A model generated the notes under the pieces. The model did no database searches. It was not told the origin of the DNA and was given only the letters and a program-made list of their open reading frames with translations. Both the position numbers and the translations under genes were made by a program. A DNA stretch of 64,000 nt. Source: Marinibactrum halimedae. Lineage in GTDB: Bacteria > Pseudomonadota > Gammaproteobacteria > Pseudomonadales > Cellvibrionaceae. The DNA lies in assembly GCF_021234875.1 (NCBI RefSeq), contig NZ_JAJQVM010000002.1, positions 62,001 to 126,000 on the forward strand, written 5' to 3'. Shown piece after piece: positions 19,751-30,200 of this stretch. The stretch's first letter is position 1, and the number at the start of each line of letters is the position of its first letter.

Positions 19751-20587
19751 ATGAAAAAAACATTGTTAATGGGTGGTATCACCTTGGCGCTATTGCCATA
19801 CACATTACAGGCTCAAACCGCTACCAGCCAAACCAGTGTGGATAATATCCTCACAACAAGCGCGGCACACGAGTCTTCCGCAACTCACTCAATAACGCCA
19901 CAAGAGGAGTGTTCACAACAAGCACTTAACCAACTATTAGATTCCACTTGGCACTATAAAGCCAATTACGATGGCATCCACGCAGATGCAGTTCGACGTA
20001 TCGAGGCCACTGATGACCAAACCATTCACGCCACCACAGAAAGTTCGTGGTTATTTATCCGCCTAACCGAAGAAAGCCAGTTTCAATGGCCATCGTGGCA
20101 ATTGATGGAATACCGCTATGCACGGCAGGGGTTAAGTAATAAAAAAGATTACACCATTACCCCATCGAATCACGCTAACGAATTTATTTCAGATTCCCCC
20201 ACACGCGGACAACGTAAACTTACCACCACAGAGCCAGTGTACGATCAATTAAGTCATCAAATTCGATTGCAAATTGACGTCGCATGTAATGCAAACCAAA
20301 ACACATTTGAGTATGCCATCGCAAAACGCCGTGGCGTTAAACATTACCAATACGAGCGACTGGGTAACGAAGAAATAAAAGTCAATGGAAAAACCTATTC
20401 CACCGTAAAGCTGGAAAAGAAAAATAACGGGGAAGAAAAAACACAAATTTGGCTAGCGCCAGAACTGGCTTATGGAATCGTTAAATTGGCGTATATTGAA
20501 GATGGCGATGCGAATTATATGGAATTATCGGAAATAAAATTACCTCAATCTAACGTGGAAAATACGCATTTAGACGGCATTAACTAG
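19751..20587 (+). CDS. Exported DUF3108 protein
   Basis: 278 residues with a signal peptide (MKKTLLMGGITLALLPYTLQ, cut after AQA). The mature part starts with a short Ser/Thr-rich linker and then matches the DUF3108 layout: LLDSTWHYKANYDGIHADAV, and the characteristic C-terminal TQIWLAPELAYGIVKLAYI followed by YMELSEIKL. DUF3108 proteins are periplasmic beta-barrel-like proteins of unknown function in gammaproteobacteria. GGAG precedes the ATG by about nine bases. It converges with the GH26 gene. Confidence 0.78.
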   Translation: MKKTLLMGGITLALLPYTLQAQTATSQTSVDNILTTSAAHESSATHSITPQEECSQQALNQLLDSTWHYKANYDGIHADAVRRIEATDDQTIHATTESSWLFIRLTEESQFQWPSWQLMEYRYARQGLSNKKDYTITPSNHANEFISDSPTRGQRKLTTTEPVYDQLSHQIRLQIDVACNANQNTFEYAIAKRRGVKHYQYERLGNEEIKVNGKTYSTVKLEKKNNGEEKTQIWLAPELAYGIVKLAYIEDGDANYMELSEIKLPQSNVENTHLDGIN

Positions 20588-20619
20588 AAGGCACCAACTA
20601 AAAGCGATCTATTGAGATG

Positions 20620-20652
20620 GGAGCTGCCAAAAATTGGCTTAATAGCAGCTCC
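20620..20652. other. Stem-loop between convergent genes
   Basis: GGAGCTGC pairs perfectly with GCAGCTCC, with an inner CCAAAAATTGG. It has no T run on either side, so it may be a weak bidirectional terminator or an mRNA 3'-end stabilising hairpin. Confidence 0.4.
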
Positions 20653-20660
20653 TCTAAATA

Positions 20661-21878
20661 TTATTTCTTCTCTGAGGGTTTACCCGCCTGCAAGTATTTC
20701 TTTGGATTTAATACTTCTTTTAACCAACGTTCACGAATGAGTGGGTTCACCTGCACACGGCTGTCGCCCCAAAAGCCCGAAGGGCAATGAGGCTGACCGG
20801 CTTGCCCGCCAGGTATACAATGCCACATAAATTGACTGTCCCAATGGGTATTAATGTAAGCCACAGAAGTAATCACATCACGGTTATCATCAATAAAATC
20901 AAAAAACGGTTGGTACCATTCATTCCATAACGCTTCTGCGGAAATAGACACCGGTTCGTTTTTCATAATGGGGCTACGAGATAACTCTGCTATGCGATAA
21001 CCTTGCGGAGCCGCCTCTGAAATCATCACCGGCTTATGGTGAGCACGAGCAAAATCCAATAATTGATCTTGCGCACGCTGGGGCGTATCCGGTGGCGTGT
21101 ACGTCCATACTGTGAGATCACGATAAAAAACCGAGACGCCTACCACATCCACCACATCGTCGCCGGGATACCAATCGTTTAACATTTCAGGCCGCTGATG
21201 ATCGTAATCGCTGGCACGCTCGCCACCCAGACTTTTATCCGGCCAAGTTGCAGAATGCCATACGGTTTTTACATTAGTAGCGCCGGCTTGCTCTAAAAGA
21301 TCATGAATGTGCCGAAACGCCGCTTTATAACTGGCAGGGTGGTATTGATTCCATGGGCCGTCAAATTCATGGCCAATGCGTAAATAAACCGGTTGTTGAT
21401 GGTCACGCAACGTCTGTGCAAAGCGCGTAATGGGTTCATCAAACTTGCCTTCAGCGATCTCTTTTGCAATACGATCTTGATCTACCGGCTTGTCGGTAAA
21501 CGCTAACCCAATGGCCAATGCCGCGCTGGGAAAGTCCGATAGCGTTTTTTGAAAATCAATAATGCCAGAATCCCAGTGGGCAGGGGTATACACCCCCGGA
21601 AAGTTCTCATTGGTGGCTTGTTGGAAAACCCCGGTATACAAAGTAACGCCTTCCAGCTCATCTTCTGGAACCGTTCGATGATATTCATCAATCGTGTAGG
21701 TATCTTGACCAAGAAACAACAACACCGGCTCGCCGGTTATGGCTTTTGATTCATCCGATTCAGCCACAGGCTGCGTACCCTGTGATGCACACCCCGATAA
21801 AAGCGCTGCTGAAAGCAAAGCAGCACCGAATAATTTTTGACTAAAATTTCGCCACCCAGACCCAGAAGAAATCAACAT
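20661..21878 (-). CDS. GH26-like glycoside hydrolase lipoprotein
   Basis: 405 residues from the ATG at 21878, chosen over an upstream ATG at 21935 because AGGGG precedes it and the 21935 codon lies inside a hairpin. The N terminus is a lipoprotein signal: LSAALLSGC. The body matches the GH26 clan-A layout: acid/base Glu171 in VYLRIGHEFDGPWN and nucleophile Glu288 in KPVMISEAAP. GH26 enzymes hydrolyse beta-mannan, or beta-1,3-xylan or mixed-linkage glucans in some members; substrate cannot be decided here. The placement after the lipobox suggests an enzyme anchored in the outer membrane or facing the periplasm. A role in marine polysaccharide use is inferred; no SusCD or sugar transporter lies nearby. 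Confidence 0.82.
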   Translation of the reverse strand: MLISSGSGWRNFSQKLFGAALLSAALLSGCASQGTQPVAESDESKAITGEPVLLFLGQDTYTIDEYHRTVPEDELEGVTLYTGVFQQATNENFPGVYTPAHWDSGIIDFQKTLSDFPSAALAIGLAFTDKPVDQDRIAKEIAEGKFDEPITRFAQTLRDHQQPVYLRIGHEFDGPWNQYHPASYKAAFRHIHDLLEQAGATNVKTVWHSATWPDKSLGGERASDYDHQRPEMLNDWYPGDDVVDVVGVSVFYRDLTVWTYTPPDTPQRAQDQLLDFARAHHKPVMISEAAPQGYRIAELSRSPIMKNEPVSISAEALWNEWYQPFFDFIDDNRDVITSVAYINTHWDSQFMWHCIPGGQAGQPHCPSGFWGDSRVQVNPLIRERWLKEVLNPKKYLQAGKPSEKK

Positions 21879-21924
21879 TCGCACGCCCCTTTTTCTATAT
21901 GCTTTTCTATATGCTTTTATTAAT

Positions 21925-21952
21925 GCCCGCTTCATTGTGAAATGAGGCGGGC
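21925..21952. other. Stem-loop downstream of the secreted paralogue pair
   Basis: GCCCGCTTCATT, loop GTGA, AATGAGGCGGGC: twelve base pairs with one wobble. It lies just after the stop of the 21989 gene on the minus strand and covers the rejected upstream start of the GH26 gene. No T run follows, so it may be a Rho-assisted or weak terminator. Confidence 0.45.
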
Positions 21953-21988
21953 TACCATAGTAGACGCTATTGGGGTGGAAGGAAAATC

Positions 21989-22873
21989 TTAATAAGCTCT
22001 TTCAAGAAGCTTTAAATTAGTACGAGAGTGAATTTTTCCATTTTCATCCGATACAAACCAATGTATCTCATAAATATCACCAAATTCGTCTCCAATAAAA
22101 TCTGGCATATCCAACTCTCTGCTTTCAATAAGAATAGGCTCTCCATATTTAAGATTAACTTCGAAAGGCTCTTTAAGAGCATAAGGCAACCCATTAGATA
22201 AGAACATAGTGGCCCACACCGTCATAGTCTTTTCAAGATCATTAAAATCATTATTAACAATCTCTACATTGTAATTCACTATTTTATCGCTACCCAAATC
22301 GGATTGAGAAGGTTGGCGCGTCAACTTACTAGACACTAAACTTTTTTCACCTTTTACAGTGACTTTAATATTTTCAACATCATAATATTTCAAATCATCC
22401 TCTGAGTCACTAGAAAAGGAGGGAACTTCCAATCTTAAATTATACCGCCCATCTAAATAAACCTCTTCATTTCCAGGAAAGCAGACTTTAATTTCAGGTA
22501 TAATTTCTACAGTTTTAAATCCTATCACTTCCCCATTTTCATCATAAATTTCTTCAAGCCTAAGTGCGATTGGGAAATAGCTAACTAAATGCATAATTTT
22601 AATATCATAAGGATCAGACAACTCTCTTTCGCGGCTCACGGAAAGCCCTCTAGGAGAAGTTGGGTAAGTCACTTTATCCACTAATTCAAGAGAAACACAC
22701 ACCTCTTCAATAGAGAGGTATTCCTGACCAAGATCGACAGGAAATCGATAAACACTTCCTTCTTTCAACTGCAAAGGATATTCAAGATCTAAGTCAACTT
22801 CATTGACATTAGATTCTGCACCAACCAAACCTGAAAAAATAATACCAGCCAACAGCAGTGATTTTTTTATCAT
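21989..22873 (-). CDS. Secreted protein, paralogue B of tandem pair
   Basis: 294 residues from the ATG at 22873 (MIKKSLLLAGIIFSGLVGA), with AAAGG nine bases upstream. The signal peptide is cleaved near GAESN. The mature protein is predicted all-beta and acidic, with two Cys (EEVCVSLELV and IKVCFPGNEEV). It is a clear paralogue of the next gene: both share the MIKKSLL signal, the IEE-C-V segment, the EREL/EREI segment, the V-x-V-K-G segment and a C-terminal W-F/W-F-L strand. I do not recognise the family. The pair lies 43 bp apart, is cotranscribed, and follows the RTX toxin gene terminator. Confidence 0.7.
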   Translation of the reverse strand: MIKKSLLLAGIIFSGLVGAESNVNEVDLDLEYPLQLKEGSVYRFPVDLGQEYLSIEEVCVSLELVDKVTYPTSPRGLSVSRERELSDPYDIKIMHLVSYFPIALRLEEIYDENGEVIGFKTVEIIPEIKVCFPGNEEVYLDGRYNLRLEVPSFSSDSEDDLKYYDVENIKVTVKGEKSLVSSKLTRQPSQSDLGSDKIVNYNVEIVNNDFNDLEKTMTVWATMFLSNGLPYALKEPFEVNLKYGEPILIESRELDMPDFIGDEFGDIYEIHWFVSDENGKIHSRTNLKLLERAY

Positions 22874-22916
22874 ATTCAACAACCTTTATTAGAGACAAGA
22901 AAAACTTTCTTCATGA

Positions 22917-23774
22917 TTATTCTTTAACAAACCGCATATGCGCCTGAACCTGCTCCTGAGTTTCCGGGTCTTGCAAAAACCAATACAAATCGTACTCGCC
23001 CGGCTCAAACCAAGCGGGAATATTCAAATAATTTCGATTAAATAATTTAGGCTCATTAAACTTCACCGCTATATTATGAGGTGTTTTTACCGGATAAGGG
23101 GTCGCATCTGGAAAATAGATGACCGACCAGGATTTAAAACGTTTTTCTGGATTGTCTTCGTCATTATTGAAAATCTCTAAATCGTAATTAACTCGGCCTC
23201 CGTAGCTGGGTACGTAAAAATTATCATGCTCATCTAATGTTGAGATAACTCGTATGGTGCTTTCTGTGCCTTTCACATTAACCGTTACATTTTTTATCTC
23301 TACACCCCCTCCTTGAGTTAAGAGGTCTAAATTAAACACACCATCTCGCAGTGCTTTTCCTGAAACAGGTAAGCAGGCATTAACGTTACTCAAATAATAG
23401 TTAGTGGAGCCAGGCACCAACACATTGCCCTGATCGTCGTAAATTGGATTTATGATTTCTGCCCATTTTAAAATAGAATAAGAGGGAAAGAATGTTAATA
23501 ATTTATCTTTTATTTCTGTACGCTCAATTTCTCGCTCTACAGATAAACTGTCTGCAATACCATCAAAACTTTCTATGTCACCAAATTCAAATTGAACACA
23601 CAGCTCTTCGATAGACGAAAACTGCGCACCTAAATGGATGGGCATTGTAAATGATTCATTTTCAATCAATGCGATCGGATAATCTGCTTCAATCTCTATT
23701 GTTTGCGTCATGGTTTCCGCATTTAAGATTGCTGAAAAAAAAGTACCAACAATCAACAGTGATTTTTTTATCAT
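22917..23774 (-). CDS. Secreted protein, paralogue A of tandem pair
   Basis: 285 residues with a signal peptide (MIKKSLLIVGTFFSAILNA, then ETMTQ). Like its neighbour it is an all-beta acidic protein with two conserved Cys (EELCVQFEFG and VNACLPVSG), probably forming one disulfide. The signals and central strands are similar to paralogue B, but the middle has diverged. The start has AAAGG about ten bases upstream. About 150 bp upstream lies a 143-bp sequence that is repeated upstream of the type I secretion operon, so the two units may share regulation. Function unknown; secretion to the periplasm or surface is inferred from the signal. Confidence 0.7.
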   Translation of the reverse strand: MIKKSLLIVGTFFSAILNAETMTQTIEIEADYPIALIENESFTMPIHLGAQFSSIEELCVQFEFGDIESFDGIADSLSVEREIERTEIKDKLLTFFPSYSILKWAEIINPIYDDQGNVLVPGSTNYYLSNVNACLPVSGKALRDGVFNLDLLTQGGGVEIKNVTVNVKGTESTIRVISTLDEHDNFYVPSYGGRVNYDLEIFNNDEDNPEKRFKSWSVIYFPDATPYPVKTPHNIAVKFNEPKLFNRNYLNIPAWFEPGEYDLYWFLQDPETQEQVQAHMRFVKE

Positions 23775-23923
23775 AAAATGATTACCTTTATTGAAAGCCG
23801 TAAAATTAAACGCAATACCGGCACCGATTGTGAAGAGACATCAGAGCAATGATTGCGTTAACAATAAAAAAAATGGCATACCCATTCGTAACGCGCCGAA
23901 TATGTATTGTGCTTGTATCAGTG

Positions 23924-24067
23924 TTATGAAGGTGGATAGATAAATCGTAAGATCGCTCTTGAAAAATGATGCGAAAGAAAGCATCTCAAGAACGAAACAG
24001 ATTATACCAAATACTGCTTTTTTATACAGTTTTTATGGCGACAATTTAACGCAGTCGGTGCCATTAA
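23924..24067 (-). repeat. ~143-bp direct repeat, copy 1
   Basis: Begins TTATGAAGGTGGATAGATAA (plus strand) and ends near CCATTAAA. It is about 90% identical to 42090-42232, in the same orientation. On the minus strand it lies 150 bp upstream of the 23774 start. It contains a hairpin (GATGC-GAAAGAAA-GCATC, extended by CTTGA/TCAAG) and an ATACTG...CAG(T) dyad. Shared promoter/leader or recombination boundary are both possible. Confidence 0.85.
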
Positions 24068-24082
24068 AAAATATTGAGGAGA

Positions 24083-24106
24083 CAAAAAAGGGGCAATAAA
24101 GCCCCT
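24083..24106 (-). terminator. Terminator of the RTX toxin gene
   Basis: Read on the minus strand: AGGGGC, loop TTTATT, GCCCCT, then TTTTT. It lies about 100 bp after the stop codon at 24207 and separates the toxin gene from the secreted pair. Confidence 0.85.
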
Positions 24107-24206
24107 ATAAAAAAAATTACCGAAAGGTGAAATAAAGTGGCTGCCAGAAAATTCCTTCACGCCAGCCACTTAAATACATAACTTTTCTACATCAGCACAA
24201 TCTTTC

Positions 24207-27200
24207 TTACATCATCACTGAACGATCAAAAGGCGTATTCAATTGACGAGTCACACTGGGGATATGCACATCCTGATGATTTACCCCACCCACTTCAGAC
24301 TCGCTACCATTGTCAAAAGAAGCCATCGCACTAATTAATACATCCATACGATTATTCATTGCAATGCTATCACTGGATTCTAAAGTCTCTTCCGGTAACT
24401 CAACCACAAATGATTCGAACTGATTTGCAGGAATCAAAATACTCACCTCGCCTTCCACATAAGGCGCAACAGCCTCTATGGCATAACTTCCACCCAAGAA
24501 ATGATTCATTACGGTGACTTGCTGTTGGGTATCGTCATCAACTCGAACAATCAAATTATCTCCCTGACGATACCAGTTAAGACGATCAATACTAACATCG
24601 TTAAAGAATAAGACATCTTGAGTGCCATCGGTTTCAGATATGACATCTTGGCCATTATTGGCGTAGTAATAATAATGGTCATTACCTACGCCACCTTCGA
24701 GCCAATCATTCCCATCTTCACCAACGAGAACATCATTACCTGCACCACCAAAGAGTACATCATTGCCCGAACCCACATGAAATCCATTGCCACCCGATAA
24801 ATAATCATTTCCATCATTGCCGGCAAGATAGTCATCGCCACCGTGACCAAATAAATTCTCATTTTGATCCCAGCCATTGATGTAATCATTGGCATTGGTA
24901 CCTTCGGTTTGCGGCCCACTGGCATTGATTTGCGTATCGTAATCGTCAGGATCCACCGATATCCCACCCGGCGCTCCGGTATCTGGATTACCGGTTCCAG
25001 GATCAGTATCTCCTGGATCGCCGTTTCCTGAATCACCGTCTCCTGGGTTTCCAGTGTCACCTCCGCCAGTATCTCCTCCTCCGGTATCATCATCCGCTTC
25101 AGAATAAGGCCTTACCTGTGGCTCAATAACGTACATTGGAATTTGGTTATGAGGTACTGAGTCGCCGTTATACACGGCTACGCTAGACAAACTCTGATCC
25201 CCCCCCAAGAAATGATTCAGTACTCGCACCTCCTGCTCTGAATCTCTATCGACCCTAACCACTAAGTCGTCGCCATCTTGATAAAAACCCAAACGGTCGA
25301 ATGAAATTTCATTCATAATGAGGACGTCATTACCCCCTCCTGACACATCGATGGTATCTAACCCCCCTTGCTCACCATAATCAAAAGTATCGTTACCAGC
25401 GCCACCAACAAGATGATCATTACCGAGGCCACCAGCAAGATAATCATCTCCAATTCCACCTTCGAGAAGATCCATTCCTTCGCCACCGAATAATTGGTCG
25501 TTGCCTTGCCCCCCTCTAAGGGTATCATCGCCCCCATATCCGGATATAAAATCATCACCATTTTGCCCCATCAAAAGGTCATCCCCACCTTCCGATGAAG
25601 GTAGCGTGTTATCTCCATATATCTGGTCATTCCCATCGCCACCTAAAATCGTATCGGACACATCTAGGTAACCTTGCAATTGATCATCGGCATCGGTACC
25701 AACATACACTGCAAGGCTGTCTACCTCTGAGGACACCAACTCTGTTCCATCAGCAAAAAGGAATCGTTCGATTTTCATCAACACTCTGTTGTTATTGTAA
25801 GGATAGAACCAATCCTTAATTGTAATTTGATCGTCTGTCCCGTTGATTGTGATGACTAAATCCAGATCCTGGCGAGTAAATGCTACATCGTCCGCAGATA
25901 TGCCTTCTCCAAATTGAAGAATGTCTTCTTCCGGTGTCGACGGATGTCTCCTCCCATCCAATTGAGTTTCAATAATCGTATCCTGACCATCTCCACGACT
26001 AAACTGATACACATCGCCTTGGAAGGAGCCGTAAAGGGTATCGTTACCGGTGCCGCCGTTGAGAATTTGCACGCCTACATCTTCATCATCAAAATATTCC
26101 GGCCCTTCTGAATCATCGGCGTATAAAATATCATCACCGGCGCCCCCTCTGAGTTCATCTTTAAGTCCTTGGCCGGTCAGAACATCATTGCCCTCACCCC
26201 CACTCAATACCCCGGTTCCGGTTAAGGTATCGTTACCCGCTTCACCAAAGAGCTGGCCCATACCTGTGATGGTATCGTTGCCGTTACCACCGAAGAAGGT
26301 GTTGTATCCGAACTGATCCGTAAAGGTGTCGCTGCCTTCACCCCCGTCCATCGTATCGTTACCGAGGCCGCCGTCGAGTGTGTCGTTGCCGCTGCCACCG
26401 TAGAGGGTATCGTCACCTCGATTACCATAGAGCGTATCATCGCCGCCATTACCGATAATCTCATCATCATCACGGAAGCCGTTAAGCGTGTTGTCGCTCT
26501 CATCCCCCACCAGCAACATGGCTTTGATATCACCTTGGCTCCAACTTACGCCGCTGGCAAACTCAATAGCATCGATGGCGTGAGTGCTGTACCCATCACT
26601 GACGAAAAAGTCTTCCACCGTCACCGCATCATCTGCGTAGTGGATCACTAAGTCTTCGCCTTCCCGCACAAGAGATACATCGGCTTCATTCACCGAGTCG
26701 TCAAAACGAATTACCTCCAACGTATCAACATCGGTTTCTCCGGTAATAATCCGATCATCACCATCACCTGCGGCAAAAAGGTAAGTATCACTGCCTGCAC
26801 CGCCGGTAAGTACATCATTGCCACCTTGGCCGATAAGGGTATCGTCGGAGTCGTAGCCTTCGAGCACCTCATCTTCCTCAGTACCAATCAAGGCCAACGC
26901 ACGCATATGCTCGGCATTCCATTGGGTAGAATCAGAAAATTGAACCGTGCCCACCGTGGGCGACCCAACAAAGAAATTTCGCAGGGTAATAGAGTCTTGG
27001 CTGTCGTCGATAAAATGCAGTAAAGCGTCATCCCCTGAGCGGCGAACAAGGAGGCTGCTCTCGGCAATGCCCTCGCCAAACACCAGAATATTCTCTGTGC
27101 TGCCATTGTCGATAATCACATCATGGCCATCGCCACGAGCGAAGTGGAACTCCTCCACGGTACGGGCGTTACCTTGCAGTACATCATCACCCAAACCACC

Positions 27201-30200
27201 GATGAGAAGGTTCCGCCCAATGCCATTTTCTTGACCCGTGAGATAGTCATCACCCTCTCCGCCTTCTAAGCGGCCAGTACCCACAAGACTATCATCGCCT
27301 TGTCCACCCAACAGCTGGCCGCTTCCTCTGAGAGTGTCGTCTCCTGCTCCGCCATCTAAGCGGTTTGTGCCTTCATAGTCCGTCAGCCTGTCATTGCCTG
27401 CACCACCGATGATCGTATCGTCCGAGTCATAGCCCTCTAACTCATCATCACCGTCTGTGCCCACCAACGACTGGGCACGCATGGCGTCCAGATCCCACTC
27501 AGTATCAGACTCCGTAAATTGAATCAGCGCCATCGCCGTTGAAACACTACGGAAGTAATTCTGTAGGGTCACCACTTGCTGGATGGCTTCCCCGTCGATA
27601 AGGCCAGAAATGGTTAAGATCGCATCATCACCCACTCGGGTCACGGTGGTATTGTCTTCACGAATGCCCTCTCCCAATACCACACGATTCGCATCAAGAG
27701 TGTTATCGATGATGACATCGTCACCATCGCCAAGGGCAATGCGATACTCATCCGCACCTCTCCCGCCTTCTAGGGTATCGTTACCCGCATTACCAATGAG
27801 CACATCATCGGAGTCGAAACCGACCAAATGCTCATCCGCTTCGGCACCAATCAGGGAGCGCGCACGTACTGCCTCTTGGCCCCACACGGTTCCAGAACCT
27901 TCAAAGCGAACGGTTACCACAGGCTCTTGGCCGCTGGAAAAATAATTCTGCACGATGACTTGGTTAACGACCTCGCCCCCAGGGATCTCTTCGCCCTCCT
28001 CGTCATACTCGCTCAGAGAAATCACCTCAAAGCGCGCGGTATTGCCGTCGCGAATCACACGGACTTGCCCTTCTTCGATAGAGCTGTCGAAAAGCAGAGT
28101 GTTATTGATCTCACTGTTGTAAGTTGAGCGATCAATAATTTCATCCACGCCCTCATTCAGGCTGATCCGATAGGTATCGTGGCCCAATCCACCATCTAAG
28201 GTGTCATTCCCTTCACCCCCAACTAAGGTGTCTTCGCCCGCACCGCCCTCAAGGGTATCGTCGCCGGCACCACCATCGAGGTAATCTTCCCCACGGTCGC
28301 CCTGCAAGTTATCGTCACCGACCTCACCAAAGAGACGATCGTTATCGTCGTTACCCATTAGGGTATCGTTACCCACGCCCCCCATCAGGATATCGTCACC
28401 GGTACCGCCATTGAGTTGATCATGTCCGGCTTGGCCAAGAATGACGTCATTACCCTCAGCCGAATCCAATGTATCGTCGGCGTCCGTTCCCGAGAGAATG
28501 TCGTTTTCTGCTGCGACGCCACTGGTGTCGCCTTCTGCGCCATCGGTCACCGAATCCACTCCGTCGGGGGTAACAGTAGGCGGGGTATCGCCATTAAAGT
28601 TCGGCGCAGCCGTCAGCAAGCCCGCGCCGTCTGGCAATAAGGTGTATTCCGTCACGGCACCAGCCGGCGGCAAGAAACCGCCACTACCATCGGGCACACC
28701 GGCCATCAATTCGCCGTCGGCGTTCTCAAAGTAGGTTACTGGGCCGGTAACGGCGACAGCGCCATTTTGCAACCAAGTCAGCGGGTCGGCAGGGTTAACA
28801 TCGCTCGCCTCATCGTTGGCCACTGCTTGATCGATTGCGAGCAATTGACCAGAAAACCACAGCAAGTAATAACGTGGTTCAGACGCCGTGCTGTCTGAAG
28901 TCGTGCTATCTAAAGTCGTACCATCTGAAGTGACACTGCCTAAAGACTCATTGCCTGTAGAATCACTCTGGAAAAGCCCATTCAATGACTGAGCTTGAGA
29001 AACGCTCACGCTACTTCCGCCACCCACCTCATTACCACTTACACCGTTACTGGTATAACCGTATAAATTGGCATTCAATGCTTGATACTGCTCTAGGGCA
29101 AACGACCATAGGTCGTCGGCGGTTACTGTGCCATTGGCAAAAACAAAGGTACCGCCCGAAAAGGCAGCTCGTGAGAAGGTAACGGCATCGCCACCACCAA
29201 ACGACAGCGTTACCGGTGCTGTGGCCGCATCGGCACCCAGCGCTAAACTGGCCGAGTAAACGCGCACATTAGAGGCGTTAATATGAGAAAATTCAAAGCG
29301 GTTTTGGCCGTTATCCACCACCGAATCGTAACCATGGCCTCGCTCGAAACGGTAGGTATCTGAACCTGCTTGACCAAACATATAGTCTGTGCCCGCACCA
29401 CCAATCAGCACATCATCACCGTTGCCGGCAATCAAGTAATCCAGCTCACCGGAGCCACCTAATAAAGTGTCGTTACCATCTTGGGAGAAAAGCATATCCG
29501 AGCCTTCACCACCATCTAAAATATCCGCTCCTTGTGCAGACAATAACGTGTCATCACCCCCCTCTCCAAAAAGGCGGTTTATATCTGAGGAGCTGGCATC
29601 AAGCGCGTCTTGAACAAAATCATTACCTAAACCACCACGAAGAACATCACTGCCTCCGCCACCCAATAAAACATCATCACCTTCGTCACCCGATAAGTAA
29701 TCATCACCGGCACCACCGGAAATTTGATCCTCTCCAGCACCACCAAATAAACGATCATTACCCGTACCATAGTCAGCAGGATTATCCCCGACCTCAACAC
29801 GCACGCCCTCTTCAGTTTCATAGAAATGACCATCACCATAAAGAGAGTCGTTACCCTCTCCGCCTTCAATGAGGTCATCACCAGCTCCACCAATCAGAAC
29901 GTCATCACCGGCACCACCATATAGGCTGTCATTACCGTGATACTGAAGGTCTATAGCGTGATCATCACCGATAACCCAATCATTACCCTCACCACCCGAC
30001 AAGGTATCGTTACCGCCATTACCATAGAGATAATCATTTCCAGCACCCCCATCGAGCACATCATCCCCATGGAGCTCACCGGCTAATTGGAAAGCTTCTT
30101 GAGAGGTATCGTCGTATCCATCCGTTAAAAGGGACGATAAATTTTGCCGATACGATCGATCCCCCATCAAAGTATCGTTACCTTCACCACCAGAAATCGT

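Noticed and set aside
24686-25093. Overlapping frames of 70-135 codons on both strands inside the RTX gene
   Set aside because: Low-complexity frames produced by the repeat codons; no ribosome binding sites or recognisable products.
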